Source: Nocardia goodfellowii
Lineage (GTDB): Bacteria > Actinomycetota > Actinomycetes > Mycobacteriales > Mycobacteriaceae
DNA: 64,000 nucleotides
Assembly (NCBI RefSeq): GCF_017875645.1
Contig: NZ_JAGGMR010000001.1
Coordinates: forward strand, 6,882,001 to 6,946,000
Direction of reading: 5' to 3'
The translations under genes and the position numbers were made by a program. Shown one piece after another: positions 45,023 to 52,865 of the stretch. The notes under the pieces are model-generated. The model was not told the DNA's origin, did not search any database, and saw only the letters and a list, made by a program, of their open reading frames with translations. The stretch's first letter is position 1, and every line of letters begins with the position of its first letter.

Positions 45023-46086
45023 GCCCGTGCCCTTCCGAGACTTTCGCCGAGGATGCCGGTCGGGCGCACCATCAGCACCAACACCAGCACCACGAACGCG
45101 ACCACGTCGCGCCACTGGGTGCCGAAGAACAACTGGCCGTACTGCTCCACCACGCCGAGGATCAGGCCGCCGAGCAGCGCGCCGCGCAGGTTGCCGATAC
45201 CGCCGAGCACCGCCGCGCTGAACGCCTTGATGCCGAGAATGAACCCGCCGGAGTAGATGATGCCGTTCGGAATCTTGATCGTGTACAGCAGCGCCGCCGC
45301 ACCGGCGAGCAGGCCGCCGATGAGGAAGGTCAGCATGATGACCCGTTCCCGGGACACGCCCATCAGGGTCGCGGTGTCCGGGTCCTGGGCCACGGCGCGA
45401 ATGCCGCGGCCGAATTTCGTTTGGTTGATCAGGTATTCGGTGCCGATCGCCAGCACCACCGCGGCGAGCACGATGATGATCATGATGTTGGTGACGGACG
45501 CGCCACCGAAGTCGAACAGATCGGTCTGCTCGACCAACTGAACACCCTGCTGGGCATTGGTGCCGCCCAGCGCGGTACTCCCGATCGGGCCCGCGCTCTC
45601 GGGCAACTTCATCTTCGGCAGGATGAAATGCACGAATTCTTGCAGCACGAACGACATGCCGATGGCGGTGATCAGGAAGCTCAGCGGTTTCGCGCCGCGG
45701 CGGCGCAGCGGGCGGTACGCGACGCGTTCCAAACCGACAGCGGCGCCGCCGGAGACCAGCGCGCCGATCAAGCCCGCACCGACCAGGAACACGATCGTCA
45801 GGGCAGCGCCCTGGGAATACACGTCGGGCGCCGGCGAGAACCCGAGAATCATCAAGCCGATCAGCTGCCCGAACAAGCCGAGCATGAACACTTCCGAGTG
45901 CGCGAAATTGATGAGCCGCAGCACGCCGTAGACCAAGGTATAGCCCACGGCGACCAGAGCGTAGATAGCGCCGTAGGTCACTCCGTCAACGGTCAGTTGC
46001 CAGAAGTTGTCGATGACCCCGTTGTAATTGAAGTCGATCGATCCGCCGAGGATTTGTACTCCCTCGGCCAATGCTGTTGATGTCAT
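45019..46086 (-). CDS. livH: branched-chain amino-acid ABC permease LivH
   Basis: 355 residues with about eight transmembrane helices. The family motif INFAHSEVFMLG and the ATPase-contact region FGRGIRAVAQDPDTATLMGV are present. An extracellular loop of about 50 residues (ESAGPIGSTALGG and following) is longer than in E. coli LivH. ATG at 46086 with GAGGGCG upstream; a 7-residue extension is possible. It follows livK after about 100 bp containing a strong hairpin, so it is probably expressed at a lower level than the binding protein. Confidence 0.92.
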   Translation of the reverse strand: MTSTALAEGVQILGGSIDFNYNGVIDNFWQLTVDGVTYGAIYALVAVGYTLVYGVLRLINFAHSEVFMLGLFGQLIGLMILGFSPAPDVYSQGAALTIVFLVGAGLIGALVSGGAAVGLERVAYRPLRRRGAKPLSFLITAIGMSFVLQEFVHFILPKMKLPESAGPIGSTALGGTNAQQGVQLVEQTDLFDFGGASVTNIMIIIVLAAVVLAIGTEYLINQTKFGRGIRAVAQDPDTATLMGVSRERVIMLTFLIGGLLAGAAALLYTIKIPNGIIYSGGFILGIKAFSAAVLGGIGNLRGALLGGLILGVVEQYGQLFFGTQWRDVVAFVVLVLVLMVRPTGILGESLGRARA

Positions 46087-46124
46087 GCGTATTTCGCCCT
46101 CATCCATTCGCCCGGGTCACGAAA

Positions 46125-46163
46125 GCAGCACGCATGGGTTCGCACGAACCCCATGCGTGCTGC
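46125..46163 (-). promoter_or_regulatory. intercistronic hairpin between livK and livH
   Basis: GCAGCACGCATGGGTTCG pairs with CGAACCCCATGCGTGCTGC (one bulge). With only TTTC after it, it is a weak terminator or an mRNA-stabilising structure that favours livK over livHM-livGF. Confidence 0.65.
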
Positions 46164-46188
46164 GCTGAAGTGCCCGCGGGCTACTCCA

Positions 46189-47427
46189 CTACTTGACCGT
46201 GTAAATCCAGATGAGCGCTTTGGACAGCTCGCCGTTCGGGCTCCACTTGTAGTGGCGGGCCAGGCCCTCACCGTCGTAGTTGCGCACGAACTCGAGCAGA
46301 TCCGGGCGAGTAACCTTGCCGCTGTCGATGCCCTTGAACAGGATCGTCGCCAGGTCATAGCCCTCGACCGAATACACGCCGGGCGCCTCGTTGTTGAGCG
46401 CCTGGTAATCCTTGGCGAACTTCTCCGGGGCCGGGCCACACGGGCAGGTGAGGGTGGCGCCCTTGGCCGCGTTACCGGCCTGCCTGATGAACTGCGGGTC
46501 GTTCACACCGTCCGGGCCGACGAAGATTGACTTCACACCGGCGGCCTTGAGCTGCGACGCGAACGGCGCGCCCTCGGCGTAGTAGCCGGCGTAGAAGACC
46601 GCGTCCGCGTTGGCCGCCTTGATCTTGGTGACGGTGGCGGAGAAGTCCTTGTCGCCGGCCTTGACGGCGGCGGCACAACTCGGGTCGGCGGCAGCGCCGA
46701 GGCCTTCCTTGATGCTCTTGGCCAGACCGGTGCCGTAGTCGCTGTTGTCCTCGACAACGCAGACCTTCTTGTAGCCGGCCGTGTTGACCAGGTACTTGCC
46801 CACCGACGGGCCCTGCACGTCGTCATTGGCCAAACCGCGGAAGAAGTGCGTCCAGCCGTTGCCCGTCAGACCCGCGTTGGTCGCCGAGGCCGTGGTCGCC
46901 ACCAGGCCCGCGTCGCTGAGGATCTTGCCGGTCGCCCTGGTCTCACCGGAGAACGTCGGGCCGACCAGGCCGATGATCGACTTGTCGTTGATGATCTGCG
47001 GAATCACCGAGGTGGCCTTCTGCGGATCACCCTCGGTGTCGAAGGCCTTGTACTCGATCTTGCACCCGGGGTTCGCGTCGTTGTGCGCCTTGAGCGCCAC
47101 CTTCACGCCGTAGTCGATATTGATGCCGAGCTGCGCGTTCGGGCCGGTCAACGGGCCGGCGAAGGCGATCGCCGTGCCCGCGGGGCAAGTCGCTTTGCCG
47201 TCACCGGCCGGGTCGACGGCCTTGGACTGCGACGACGCCGCCACTTCCTTGCCGTCGGTATCGACCTGCACGACCGGCGCGATGGTCAGAGCGCCGCCGT
47301 TCTCGGTCCCGGTCGCCTTCCCATCATCGGTCGACTTGTCACTGCATCCGGACAGCACCAGCGCGGCGGCAGCGCTGAAAACCAATGCGCCTCGCGTGGA
47401 ACGACTGCGCCATGTCGAACTAAGCAC
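46189..47427 (-). CDS. livK: branched-chain amino-acid binding lipoprotein LivK
   Basis: 412 residues. The signal RGALVFSAAAALVLSGC ends in the lipobox LSGC. A Thr/Gly/Asp-rich linker with a CPAGTAIAFAGPLTGPNAQLG entry leads into the type I periplasmic-binding fold (Peripla_BP_6). It presents leucine, isoleucine, valine or related ligands to LivHM. GTG at 47427 has GAGGTGAG close upstream. Two palindromes in the 207 bp upstream suggest regulation. Four or more cysteines in the mature domain may form disulphides. Confidence 0.9.
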   Translation of the reverse strand: MLSSTWRSRSTRGALVFSAAAALVLSGCSDKSTDDGKATGTENGGALTIAPVVQVDTDGKEVAASSQSKAVDPAGDGKATCPAGTAIAFAGPLTGPNAQLGINIDYGVKVALKAHNDANPGCKIEYKAFDTEGDPQKATSVIPQIINDKSIIGLVGPTFSGETRATGKILSDAGLVATTASATNAGLTGNGWTHFFRGLANDDVQGPSVGKYLVNTAGYKKVCVVEDNSDYGTGLAKSIKEGLGAAADPSCAAAVKAGDKDFSATVTKIKAANADAVFYAGYYAEGAPFASQLKAAGVKSIFVGPDGVNDPQFIRQAGNAAKGATLTCPCGPAPEKFAKDYQALNNEAPGVYSVEGYDLATILFKGIDSGKVTRPDLLEFVRNYDGEGLARHYKWSPNGELSKALIWIYTVK

Positions 47428-47468
47428 GTCTCACCTCTAAGTCCTGCTGAACCCCCGGCAACCCGAGG

Positions 47469-47487
47469 GGGCCGATCGCATCGGCCC
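47469..47487 (-). promoter_or_regulatory. hairpin in the livK leader
   Basis: GGGCCGAT-CGC-ATCGGCCC, a perfect 8-bp stem about 40 bp before the livK start codon. Confidence 0.5.
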
Positions 47488-47514
47488 GTCCAGAACATAG
47501 CGTTGGTACGTTAG

Positions 47515-47542
47515 ATCCGCATCACATTCGCGTGATGCGGAT
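47515..47542. promoter_or_regulatory. 28-bp palindrome upstream of livK
   Basis: ATCCGCATCAC-ATTCGC-GTGATGCGGAT is a perfect 11-6-11 inverted repeat about 90 bp upstream of livK. It is a good operator candidate for a regulator of branched-chain amino-acid uptake such as an Lrp or GntR type. Confidence 0.6.
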
Positions 47543-47634
47543 GACCTTATTTCGAAGGTTTTCGGAAGATCGTGTAACGACTGAGCAAATTTTCCAGCCC
47601 CCAGCGACCGAGGGCCGGAAACGACCGGCGCTGG

Positions 47635-48252
47635 TCACTTAGGCGTCAAGTTCTCCAGCACTACCTCGGCTACCGCCTTCATCGTAGTGCGGCGATCCAT
47701 CGCGGTTCGCTGAATCCACTTGAACGCCTGCGGTTCCGAGAGACCGTGCGTCTGCATCAGCACACCCTTGGCGCGCTCGACCAGCTTGCGGGTCTCCAGC
47801 CGGTCCGACAGATTGGCGACTTCGCTCTCCAGCGCGGTGATCTCGTGGAAGCGGCTGGCGGCCAATTCGATGGCGGGCACCAGATCCGATTTGGTGAACG
47901 GCTTCACCAGATAGGCCATGGCGCCGGCGTCGCGGGCCCGCTCCACCAGATCCCGCTGGCTGAACGCGGTCAGGATGACCACGGGCGCAACACGTCTGGA
48001 CGCGATCTCGGCGGCGGCGTCGATCCCGTCCCGGCGCGGCATCTTCACATCCATGATCACCAGATCCGGGCGATGCTCCACCGCCAGATCCACCGCCTGC
48101 TGGCCGTCACCGGCCTCACCGACGACCAGATAGCCCTCTTCGGTCAGCATCTCCACCAGATCCATCCGAATGAGCGCCTCATCTTCAGCAACGACGACTC
48201 GCTTCGCCCCGGCGTCGCGCTTCGCGCCGGCGCCCCCTGCTGTCTCACTCAT
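47635..48252 (-). CDS. pdtaR: response regulator with ANTAR output domain
   Basis: 205 residues, the exact size of mycobacterial PdtaR (Rv1626). The receiver domain has the acidic pair in VAEDEALIRMD, the phospho-acceptor D68 in LVIMDVKMP and the conserved K in YLVKPFTKS. The C-terminal ANTAR domain (KLVERAKGVLMQTHGLSEPQAFKWIQRTAM) binds RNA and prevents termination. The partner histidine kinase PdtaS is not in the window. ATG at 48252 gives the natural N-terminus. Confidence 0.95.
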   Translation of the reverse strand: MSETAGGAGAKRDAGAKRVVVAEDEALIRMDLVEMLTEEGYLVVGEAGDGQQAVDLAVEHRPDLVIMDVKMPRRDGIDAAAEIASRRVAPVVILTAFSQRDLVERARDAGAMAYLVKPFTKSDLVPAIELAASRFHEITALESEVANLSDRLETRKLVERAKGVLMQTHGLSEPQAFKWIQRTAMDRRTTMKAVAEVVLENLTPK

Positions 48253-48457
48253 AGGTAGACCCCTCTGGTTCCGATGCCTGTCCCAACGCACCGCACGGCA
48301 GCCGAGACCGATCTACCCAAGCCTCCGCCCGCCCGCCGCGGGCGTCGAGTGATGTAAAGAGTACCGTTCACCCGCGCTCAGACCGTATATACCCTGCGCA
48401 AACCGGGTGGCGGTGACACAAGTCGCAACCGGTTCGCGGTTTGGGCTCCCGACCCGC

Positions 48458-48463
48458 TATAGT
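48458..48463 (+). promoter_or_regulatory. candidate -10 box of the tRNA-Leu gene
   Basis: TATAGT lies 15 bp upstream of the mature tRNA 5' end. A convincing -35 could not be fixed. Confidence 0.4.
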
Positions 48464-48478
48464 TCTCTCCCGGTGCTA

Positions 48479-48562
48479 GCCGATGTGGCGGAACTGGCAG
48501 ACGCGACGGTCTCAAAAACCGTTATCCGAAAGGATGTGTGGGTTCGAGTCCCACCATCGGCA
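48479..48562 (+). tRNA. tRNA-Leu (anticodon CAA)
   Basis: An 84-nt class II tRNA. The acceptor arms GCCGATG and CATCGGC pair perfectly, with discriminator A48562; the 3' CCA is not encoded (CCG follows). The anticodon stem ACGGT/ACCGT encloses loop CTCAAAA, anticodon CAA, decoding UUG. The variable arm TTATCCGAAAGGATG forms the long leucine extra stem, and the T-arm holds GGTTCGAGTCC. Its 3' end is probably the attachment site of the adjacent element, whose integrase ends 46 bp further on. Confidence 0.95.
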
Positions 48563-48567
48563 CCGAG

Positions 48568-48595
48568 GTGGCGGCCCCTTTTTGGGAGCCGCCAC
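48568..48595. terminator. terminator after tRNA-Leu and after int
   Basis: GTGGCGGC / GCCGCCAC stem around a CCCCTTTTTGGGA loop, followed on the plus strand by TGGTCTTTCT. It can end both the tRNA transcript and the opposing integrase transcript. Confidence 0.75.
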
Positions 48596-48608
48596 TGGTC
48601 TTTCTCCC

Positions 48609-49898
48609 TCATGCAGTCCGCAATTGGTCCGCAGCAGCTTTCGCTCCGGCATCCATCCCGTCGGCCACGGTGTCGAGATCATCCGGGAACAGGTGCCCAT
48701 AGAGATCCAGGGTCAGCGTCGCCGTCTTGTGGCCCAGCATCTTCTGCACCACCTTGATGTTCGCCCCAGCGCTGATCGCCAGCGATGCGGCGGTGTGCCG
48801 AAGGCTATGTGGCACAACACCTTCCAAACCCACATCTTTCGCCGCCTGATCGAACACCCAGCGGAATTCCGTTGAGGTCAGGTGACCGCCCTTGTGGCTG
48901 CCGAATACGAACGCGTCGGGTCGGCGGCCGCTCAGCAGGCTTTTCAACTCCTCAGCGAGGACCCGCGGCACCGGCACCGATCGGGTCGTGTGGTTCTTCG
49001 TATCGGTCTCCACCATGCCTGCGCCGGTGACCCGGGTGGCCGAGCGGCTCACCCGGATTCGCCGGTTGTCCACGTCGACGTTTGCCACCCGCAAGGCAAT
49101 TGCTTCGCCGAACCGAATGCCGGTATAGGCCAGAGTCATTACCAGCGGCCGGAATCGGCCGGCGACCTGCGCCACTCGCATTACTTCGAGATGTGTCAGA
49201 TAACGCCGCTCCCCCGACAGCATCGACGGCAGATCGATATCCTCCGCTGGATTCACTGCCAGCCGCTTGGCCTTCACCGCGAACCGCAACACCTGGCCGA
49301 GGACCTGATAGGACTGGATTACCCGGGACGCCGACAGCCCGCGGCCCTCGAATCTCGAACTCCCCGACACCGAGAGGTTGACCACCCATTCCTGGATGTC
49401 CTCGAACTCGATTTCCCGCAGCGGCACCGCCCTCCACCGTGGCAGCACCACAGTGTCGAGCAGCGAGCGATATCCTGCCACGGTCTTCGGCTTCCGGAAC
49501 TTCTTGGTGGCGAACCATTTTTCGGCCACCACCTCGAAAAGCACACCACTACGATCCGGGTCGACCCAGGTGCCGGTGACCACCTTTGTGGTCACGTCGC
49601 TGTCGAGGAACTTCTTGGCATCGTTCTTCACGGTGAACGAACGGTGGCGTTCGATGCCGTTCGGATCGACGTAGCGGGCACGCCACCGCTTGCCTTTGCC
49701 GAACCGCTCCTCGGACTTGACCTTCTCCTTCTTTTTCTTGCCCGTGACGGGATCGACGACCACCACGGTGGGGAACCAACGGTCCTCGATGCCGACTCGT
49801 GGATTTCGGCGCGTGGGTGGCCGTCGGGATGTCTGCGGGCTGTCGCGGTCATCCGGCTCATCGTTTGTGCTGTCGCGGCGGTGGTCCGGGGCCCTCAC
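48609..49898 (-). CDS. int: tyrosine integrase
   Basis: 429 residues. An N-terminal basic region and an AP2-like/arm-binding segment with GKGKRWRARYVDPNGIERHRSF are followed by the core-binding SAM-like domain and the catalytic domain. The catalytic residues are visible: Arg in TGIRFGE near 262, HSLRH (H-x-x-R) near 363 and Tyr in LDLYGH near 398. GTG at 49898 overlaps the xis stop by 4 bases; a longer frame starting at 50063 would run across xis. It integrates and, with Xis, excises the element at tRNA-Leu. Confidence 0.93.
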   Translation of the reverse strand: MRAPDHRRDSTNDEPDDRDSPQTSRRPPTRRNPRVGIEDRWFPTVVVVDPVTGKKKKEKVKSEERFGKGKRWRARYVDPNGIERHRSFTVKNDAKKFLDSDVTTKVVTGTWVDPDRSGVLFEVVAEKWFATKKFRKPKTVAGYRSLLDTVVLPRWRAVPLREIEFEDIQEWVVNLSVSGSSRFEGRGLSASRVIQSYQVLGQVLRFAVKAKRLAVNPAEDIDLPSMLSGERRYLTHLEVMRVAQVAGRFRPLVMTLAYTGIRFGEAIALRVANVDVDNRRIRVSRSATRVTGAGMVETDTKNHTTRSVPVPRVLAEELKSLLSGRRPDAFVFGSHKGGHLTSTEFRWVFDQAAKDVGLEGVVPHSLRHTAASLAISAGANIKVVQKMLGHKTATLTLDLYGHLFPDDLDTVADGMDAGAKAAADQLRTA

Positions 49899-50128
49899 GC
49901 GACACCGCCCCGTGCCGTGAGCTGTTCCTGCTCGGCGACCCATCCTAGAATTGCTGATTCGCGCCATACTCGCCGACGCCCCAATTTGAAACTGGCTGGG
50001 CCGGAACCGATGTGGGCCCAGTAGCGCCACGTCGCGGCCGGAATGCCCGTCAGGGCTTCGCAATCCTTGGCCTGTAGCAATCGGTCCGGACTATCTGTGC
50101 CGAAAGGTGGTCGTTTGTCCTCGTTCAT
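49895..50128 (-). CDS. xis: excisionase-like helix-turn-helix protein
   Basis: 77 residues with a MerR/excisionase-type winged helix: LLQAKDCEALTGIPAATWRYWAHIGSGP, then FKLGRRRVWRESAILGWVAEQ. The size and position just before int are those of actinomycete element excisionases. ATG at 50128 overlaps the preceding gene by 4 bases and int follows with a 4-base overlap. It should direct Int towards excision. Confidence 0.82.
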   Translation of the reverse strand: MNEDKRPPFGTDSPDRLLQAKDCEALTGIPAATWRYWAHIGSGPASFKLGRRRVWRESAILGWVAEQEQLTARGGVA

Positions 50129-51042
50129 TCTGTACTCCTGTCTGTGGTGTATTCCTGAGCGGCGATGAGAGTGCGGGTCACCGTGGACGAGTTGAGTTCG
50201 ACTCGCTCCGCTATGCGAGCGTGCGACCAGCCTTCGTCGTGGCGGAGATGCAAGATCTCGGCGACCTTGCCCGGGTCGCGGCGGCCGGCGGGGTCCGCAC
50301 TGCACAACTGCTCCGCAACCGCAATCCACCGGTTGGGTAGTGCACTGGCCTCGATTTCGATGCGTGGCCCGGTTTCCAGGTCCGGATTCGTCGCCGCGGC
50401 GGTCAGTTCGGTGGACATGGACCGGGTTTCGGTTCGGGTCTCGCGCACCGAGACGGTGCGTACCGGTTCCGCGTTGTGCACCACCGGCTCTGGGTCGTGC
50501 ACGTCCGCCACCGACTGGTGCGCACCGTGGTGCTCGCGCAGGATCATGTGGGCCAAAGCAGCTCCCATACCGAGAACCACGACGGGCAGGCAGGCGACGA
50601 ACACAGTGAGCGGCCACGGCGCGCTGGTCACGTGCGCGGCTTTCATGAGGTGGTAGGCGGCCTGCCCGCCAGCGCCCAACGCGAGTGCCCCGAACGCCGA
50701 AACCTTCGCGTAGCTGCGGGTTCGGTCGGAACGGATGCGTCCGGACAACCACACGTAAAGGGCGAAGGAGGCGTACGCCTCCATCCCTATCGGAAGCGTG
50801 ATCGCGGTGTTGAGAGTGAAGTTGTCCACAATCCCGGGCAGCGGATGCACCGGCCCGAACCCGGTCAGCTGACCGAGCCCCACCCAGCCGGACCAGATCG
50901 CGACGAACGCCGGCAGGGCGAGCAGAATCACCGGCCATGCGCGGACAGGCCGCTGCGCACCATGTTGTGCACCAGAGGGTGCGCGCTGGTGCGCAGCGTG
51001 ATCGCTGCGCACCGCGTCTGCACCGGAGTGTGGTCCGGTCAC
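50125..51042 (-). CDS. DUF2637 membrane protein with C-terminal HTH
   Basis: 305 residues. Four transmembrane helices in the first 160 residues (LLALPAFVAIWSGWVGLG, TLPIGMEAYASFALYVWL and two more) match DUF2637, found in the spread/transfer genes (SpdB-like) of actinomycete plasmids. A Glu/Thr-rich linker leads to a C-terminal helix-turn-helix with VAEILHLRHDEGWSHARIAERVELNSSTVTRTL. GTG at 51042 overlaps the preceding gene. A role in transfer or intramycelial spread is an inference from the family. Confidence 0.7.
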   Translation of the reverse strand: MTGPHSGADAVRSDHAAHQRAPSGAQHGAQRPVRAWPVILLALPAFVAIWSGWVGLGQLTGFGPVHPLPGIVDNFTLNTAITLPIGMEAYASFALYVWLSGRIRSDRTRSYAKVSAFGALALGAGGQAAYHLMKAAHVTSAPWPLTVFVACLPVVVLGMGAALAHMILREHHGAHQSVADVHDPEPVVHNAEPVRTVSVRETRTETRSMSTELTAAATNPDLETGPRIEIEASALPNRWIAVAEQLCSADPAGRRDPGKVAEILHLRHDEGWSHARIAERVELNSSTVTRTLIAAQEYTTDRSTE

Positions 51043-51260
51043 GCTTCACCTGCTCGGCGGGGCGGGATCCTGTCGGCGTAATCGGGGGTGGTGAGCAGCT
51101 GGACGTGCGCACCGATGCCGTGGGTCATGTGGGTGATGAGGGCTTCGAGGTCATGGTCGTTGAGGTCGCGGATGATGTTGTCGAGGGCGGGGTGGCCGCC
51201 TGTCGCCAGCGCGGTGATGGCGGTGGCGACTAAGCGCAAGACGCGGCAGGGTTCGCTCAC
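51039..51260 (-). CDS. small protein of unknown function
   Basis: 73 residues, GTG start overlapping the preceding SLOG gene by 4 bases. Mostly helical with IIRDLNDHDLEALITHMTHGIGAHVQLL; no transmembrane helix or known motif recognised. Coding status rests on both ends being coupled: it ends within the start of the DUF2637 gene (GTGA). A longer frame up to 51734 overlaps the SLOG gene and is not used. Confidence 0.6.
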   Translation of the reverse strand: MSEPCRVLRLVATAITALATGGHPALDNIIRDLNDHDLEALITHMTHGIGAHVQLLTTPDYADRIPPRRAGEA

Positions 51261-51652
51261 CACAGGCCACCCTGCTCGCTCGGGCCACCCGGGGGCACGA
51301 TCCGTATGGGGATCCCTGCGGTTTTTGCGCGGTTGATGCAGTCGTGGGTGCCGCGGGAGCTCGGGAGTGGGAAGGCGAGGACGAGGTCGGCGCCGAGCTC
51401 GACCATGTGGGCGTTGCGGATCGGTCCGGCTGCCTTGCCGTGGCGTTCCCAGTCGGCGGGGTGACGTTCTTCGGTCACGTCGGTGTGACGGATGCACCAG
51501 TTTCGTGCGATGCGGTCTGCGCCGTGTGGGTTGTCGCCGTGGACAACGGTGAGCGCGATGTCTTGGTTGTGGTGTTCGGCCAGTGCCTGGTGGACGGTGG
51601 TGCGGTCGGTCCAGCTGCGGGAACCGGTGAGGAGAATGCGTAGCTTCTTCAT
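51257..51652 (-). CDS. SLOG-family protein (DUF2493/YspA-like)
   Basis: 131 residues. The opening LRILLTGSRSWTDRTTVHQAL, then VVHGDNPHGADRIARNW and DLVLAFPLPSSRGTHDCINRA, are the conserved blocks of the DUF2493/YspA branch of the SLOG superfamily, which binds nucleotides or nucleotide-derived ligands. Relatives occur in phages, mobile elements and defence loci. The ATG shares one base with the preceding stop (TGATG). Its ligand and role in the element are unknown. Confidence 0.75.
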   Translation of the reverse strand: MKKLRILLTGSRSWTDRTTVHQALAEHHNQDIALTVVHGDNPHGADRIARNWCIRHTDVTEERHPADWERHGKAAGPIRNAHMVELGADLVLAFPLPSSRGTHDCINRAKTAGIPIRIVPPGGPSEQGGLW

Positions 51653-52353
51653 CAGCAGGCCTCCTGGTCGATGGGTGGCTCGTAGGTGGCGCTGTAGAGC
51701 TTGGGGGCGGCGAAGTTCCGCGCCGGGGGTTCACCCAGGCCGTCGTAGCGGATGGTGCCTCGGCCGCCGACCTCGGGTTTGCGGGTGCCGGCGTCGAGGC
51801 AGGCGCCGATGAGGGCGTCGGCGATGCCGCTGCGGACCCACATCTTGCGCAGGCCGGGGCCGTAGGGCTTGGTGGTGCCGTCGGTTTGGATGATCAGGAT
51901 CGGCACCATGCGCGGGGTGCCGTCTTCGTTGAATTTCGTGGCCTTGGTGTGGAAGTCGCGGTCGGGCTCTTCCTCGATGGCGACGATGTAGAACTTGATT
52001 TCGGTGCCGGGTTCGCTGTTGCGTCCGAAAGCGGCGCGGGTGCGCGGGGTGAAGGCGTGGCGCATGGTGCCGTCGGTGGCCGGGCGGGTGGGCTTGGTGG
52101 TGGCGGTGTTGGGCATGGTCGTGGTTCTCCTCGGCGTCGTGGTGGTTTTCGTGGTGGCGGCGGTGGGCGTGACTTGGTCGTCGGGTCGTGGCGGTTGCGG
52201 TGTGGTTTGGGTTTGCGAGGTGAGCGGTAAGCCGTGCTGGCTGGCGAGTTCGTCAGCTTTGGCGTAGAAGAGGGCGGCTTCGGGGGTGCCGTCGACGCTG
52301 GCGGCGTGGGCGCGGAGTTTGGCGACCTTGTCGCGGGCTTGCGTGGGTGTCAC
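51652..52353 (-). CDS. unknown protein with DUF2786-like N-terminus
   Basis: 233 residues. Residues 1-42 (ARDKVAKLRAHAASVDGTPEAALFYAKADELASQHG) resemble the DUF2786 helical hairpin. A long Thr/Pro-rich linker (about 43-95) leads to an unrecognised domain with TEIKFYIVAIEEEPDRDF and MWVRSGIADALIGACLDAG. GTG overlaps the preceding stop by GTGA. The low-complexity linker suggests two independent domains. No function is suggested beyond element maintenance. Confidence 0.6.
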   Translation of the reverse strand: MTPTQARDKVAKLRAHAASVDGTPEAALFYAKADELASQHGLPLTSQTQTTPQPPRPDDQVTPTAATTKTTTTPRRTTTMPNTATTKPTRPATDGTMRHAFTPRTRAAFGRNSEPGTEIKFYIVAIEEEPDRDFHTKATKFNEDGTPRMVPILIIQTDGTTKPYGPGLRKMWVRSGIADALIGACLDAGTRKPEVGGRGTIRYDGLGEPPARNFAAPKLYSATYEPPIDQEAC

Positions 52354-52865
52354 CGATCCAGGCCCTCGATCTGTGGGCGGGAGTTGACCGGCACGGGGCG
52401 GGTTTCCGTCCGTTCCGGCAGCAAGGCCCCGCCGCGTTGATCTCCGGCACGGCGTGAATCCGAGACGACGTGCAGGCCATGGCCGGCGACCGACCGCAGT
52501 GGTGCGGCCGCTCGCCGATCCATTGCGGGGATCTCGGTGGATGCCAGTGGATCCGGTTCGGAGGTCGGGTCCGGGCGCGTCAGGTTCGTGGAGGTCATGT
52601 CGCGCTGATGGCGTCCGGCCCGTAGGCGCTCGTAGAGGTCGTCGGGGATCTCGGCGTACGGTTCGAGTGCCTCGATCGCGGCGTCGGGAGTCTCGATTTC
52701 GCCTGGCTCGTTGCCCAGGTCGACGGGCATGATCTCCTCGCCGTCGGCGTCGAGGCCGTCGAAGACCTGCGCGAAGTAGGTCTTCAGGGCTGGCTCGAAA
52801 CCGATGTAGACCTCGATTCCGCGGTCGGCGTGATCGTCGTTGGGTTGCAGGCGGATTCGGCTCAT
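52350..52865 (-). CDS. unknown element protein
   Basis: 171 residues. The acidic N-terminal 90 residues (IEVYIGFEPALKTYFAQVFDGLDADGEEI) look like a small globular domain; the rest is Arg/Pro-rich and probably disordered, ending IEGLDR, a weak form of the tail seen in other proteins of this element. ATG at 52865 overlaps the upstream stop. No family recognised. Confidence 0.55.
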   Translation of the reverse strand: MSRIRLQPNDDHADRGIEVYIGFEPALKTYFAQVFDGLDADGEEIMPVDLGNEPGEIETPDAAIEALEPYAEIPDDLYERLRAGRHQRDMTSTNLTRPDPTSEPDPLASTEIPAMDRRAAAPLRSVAGHGLHVVSDSRRAGDQRGGALLPERTETRPVPVNSRPQIEGLDR

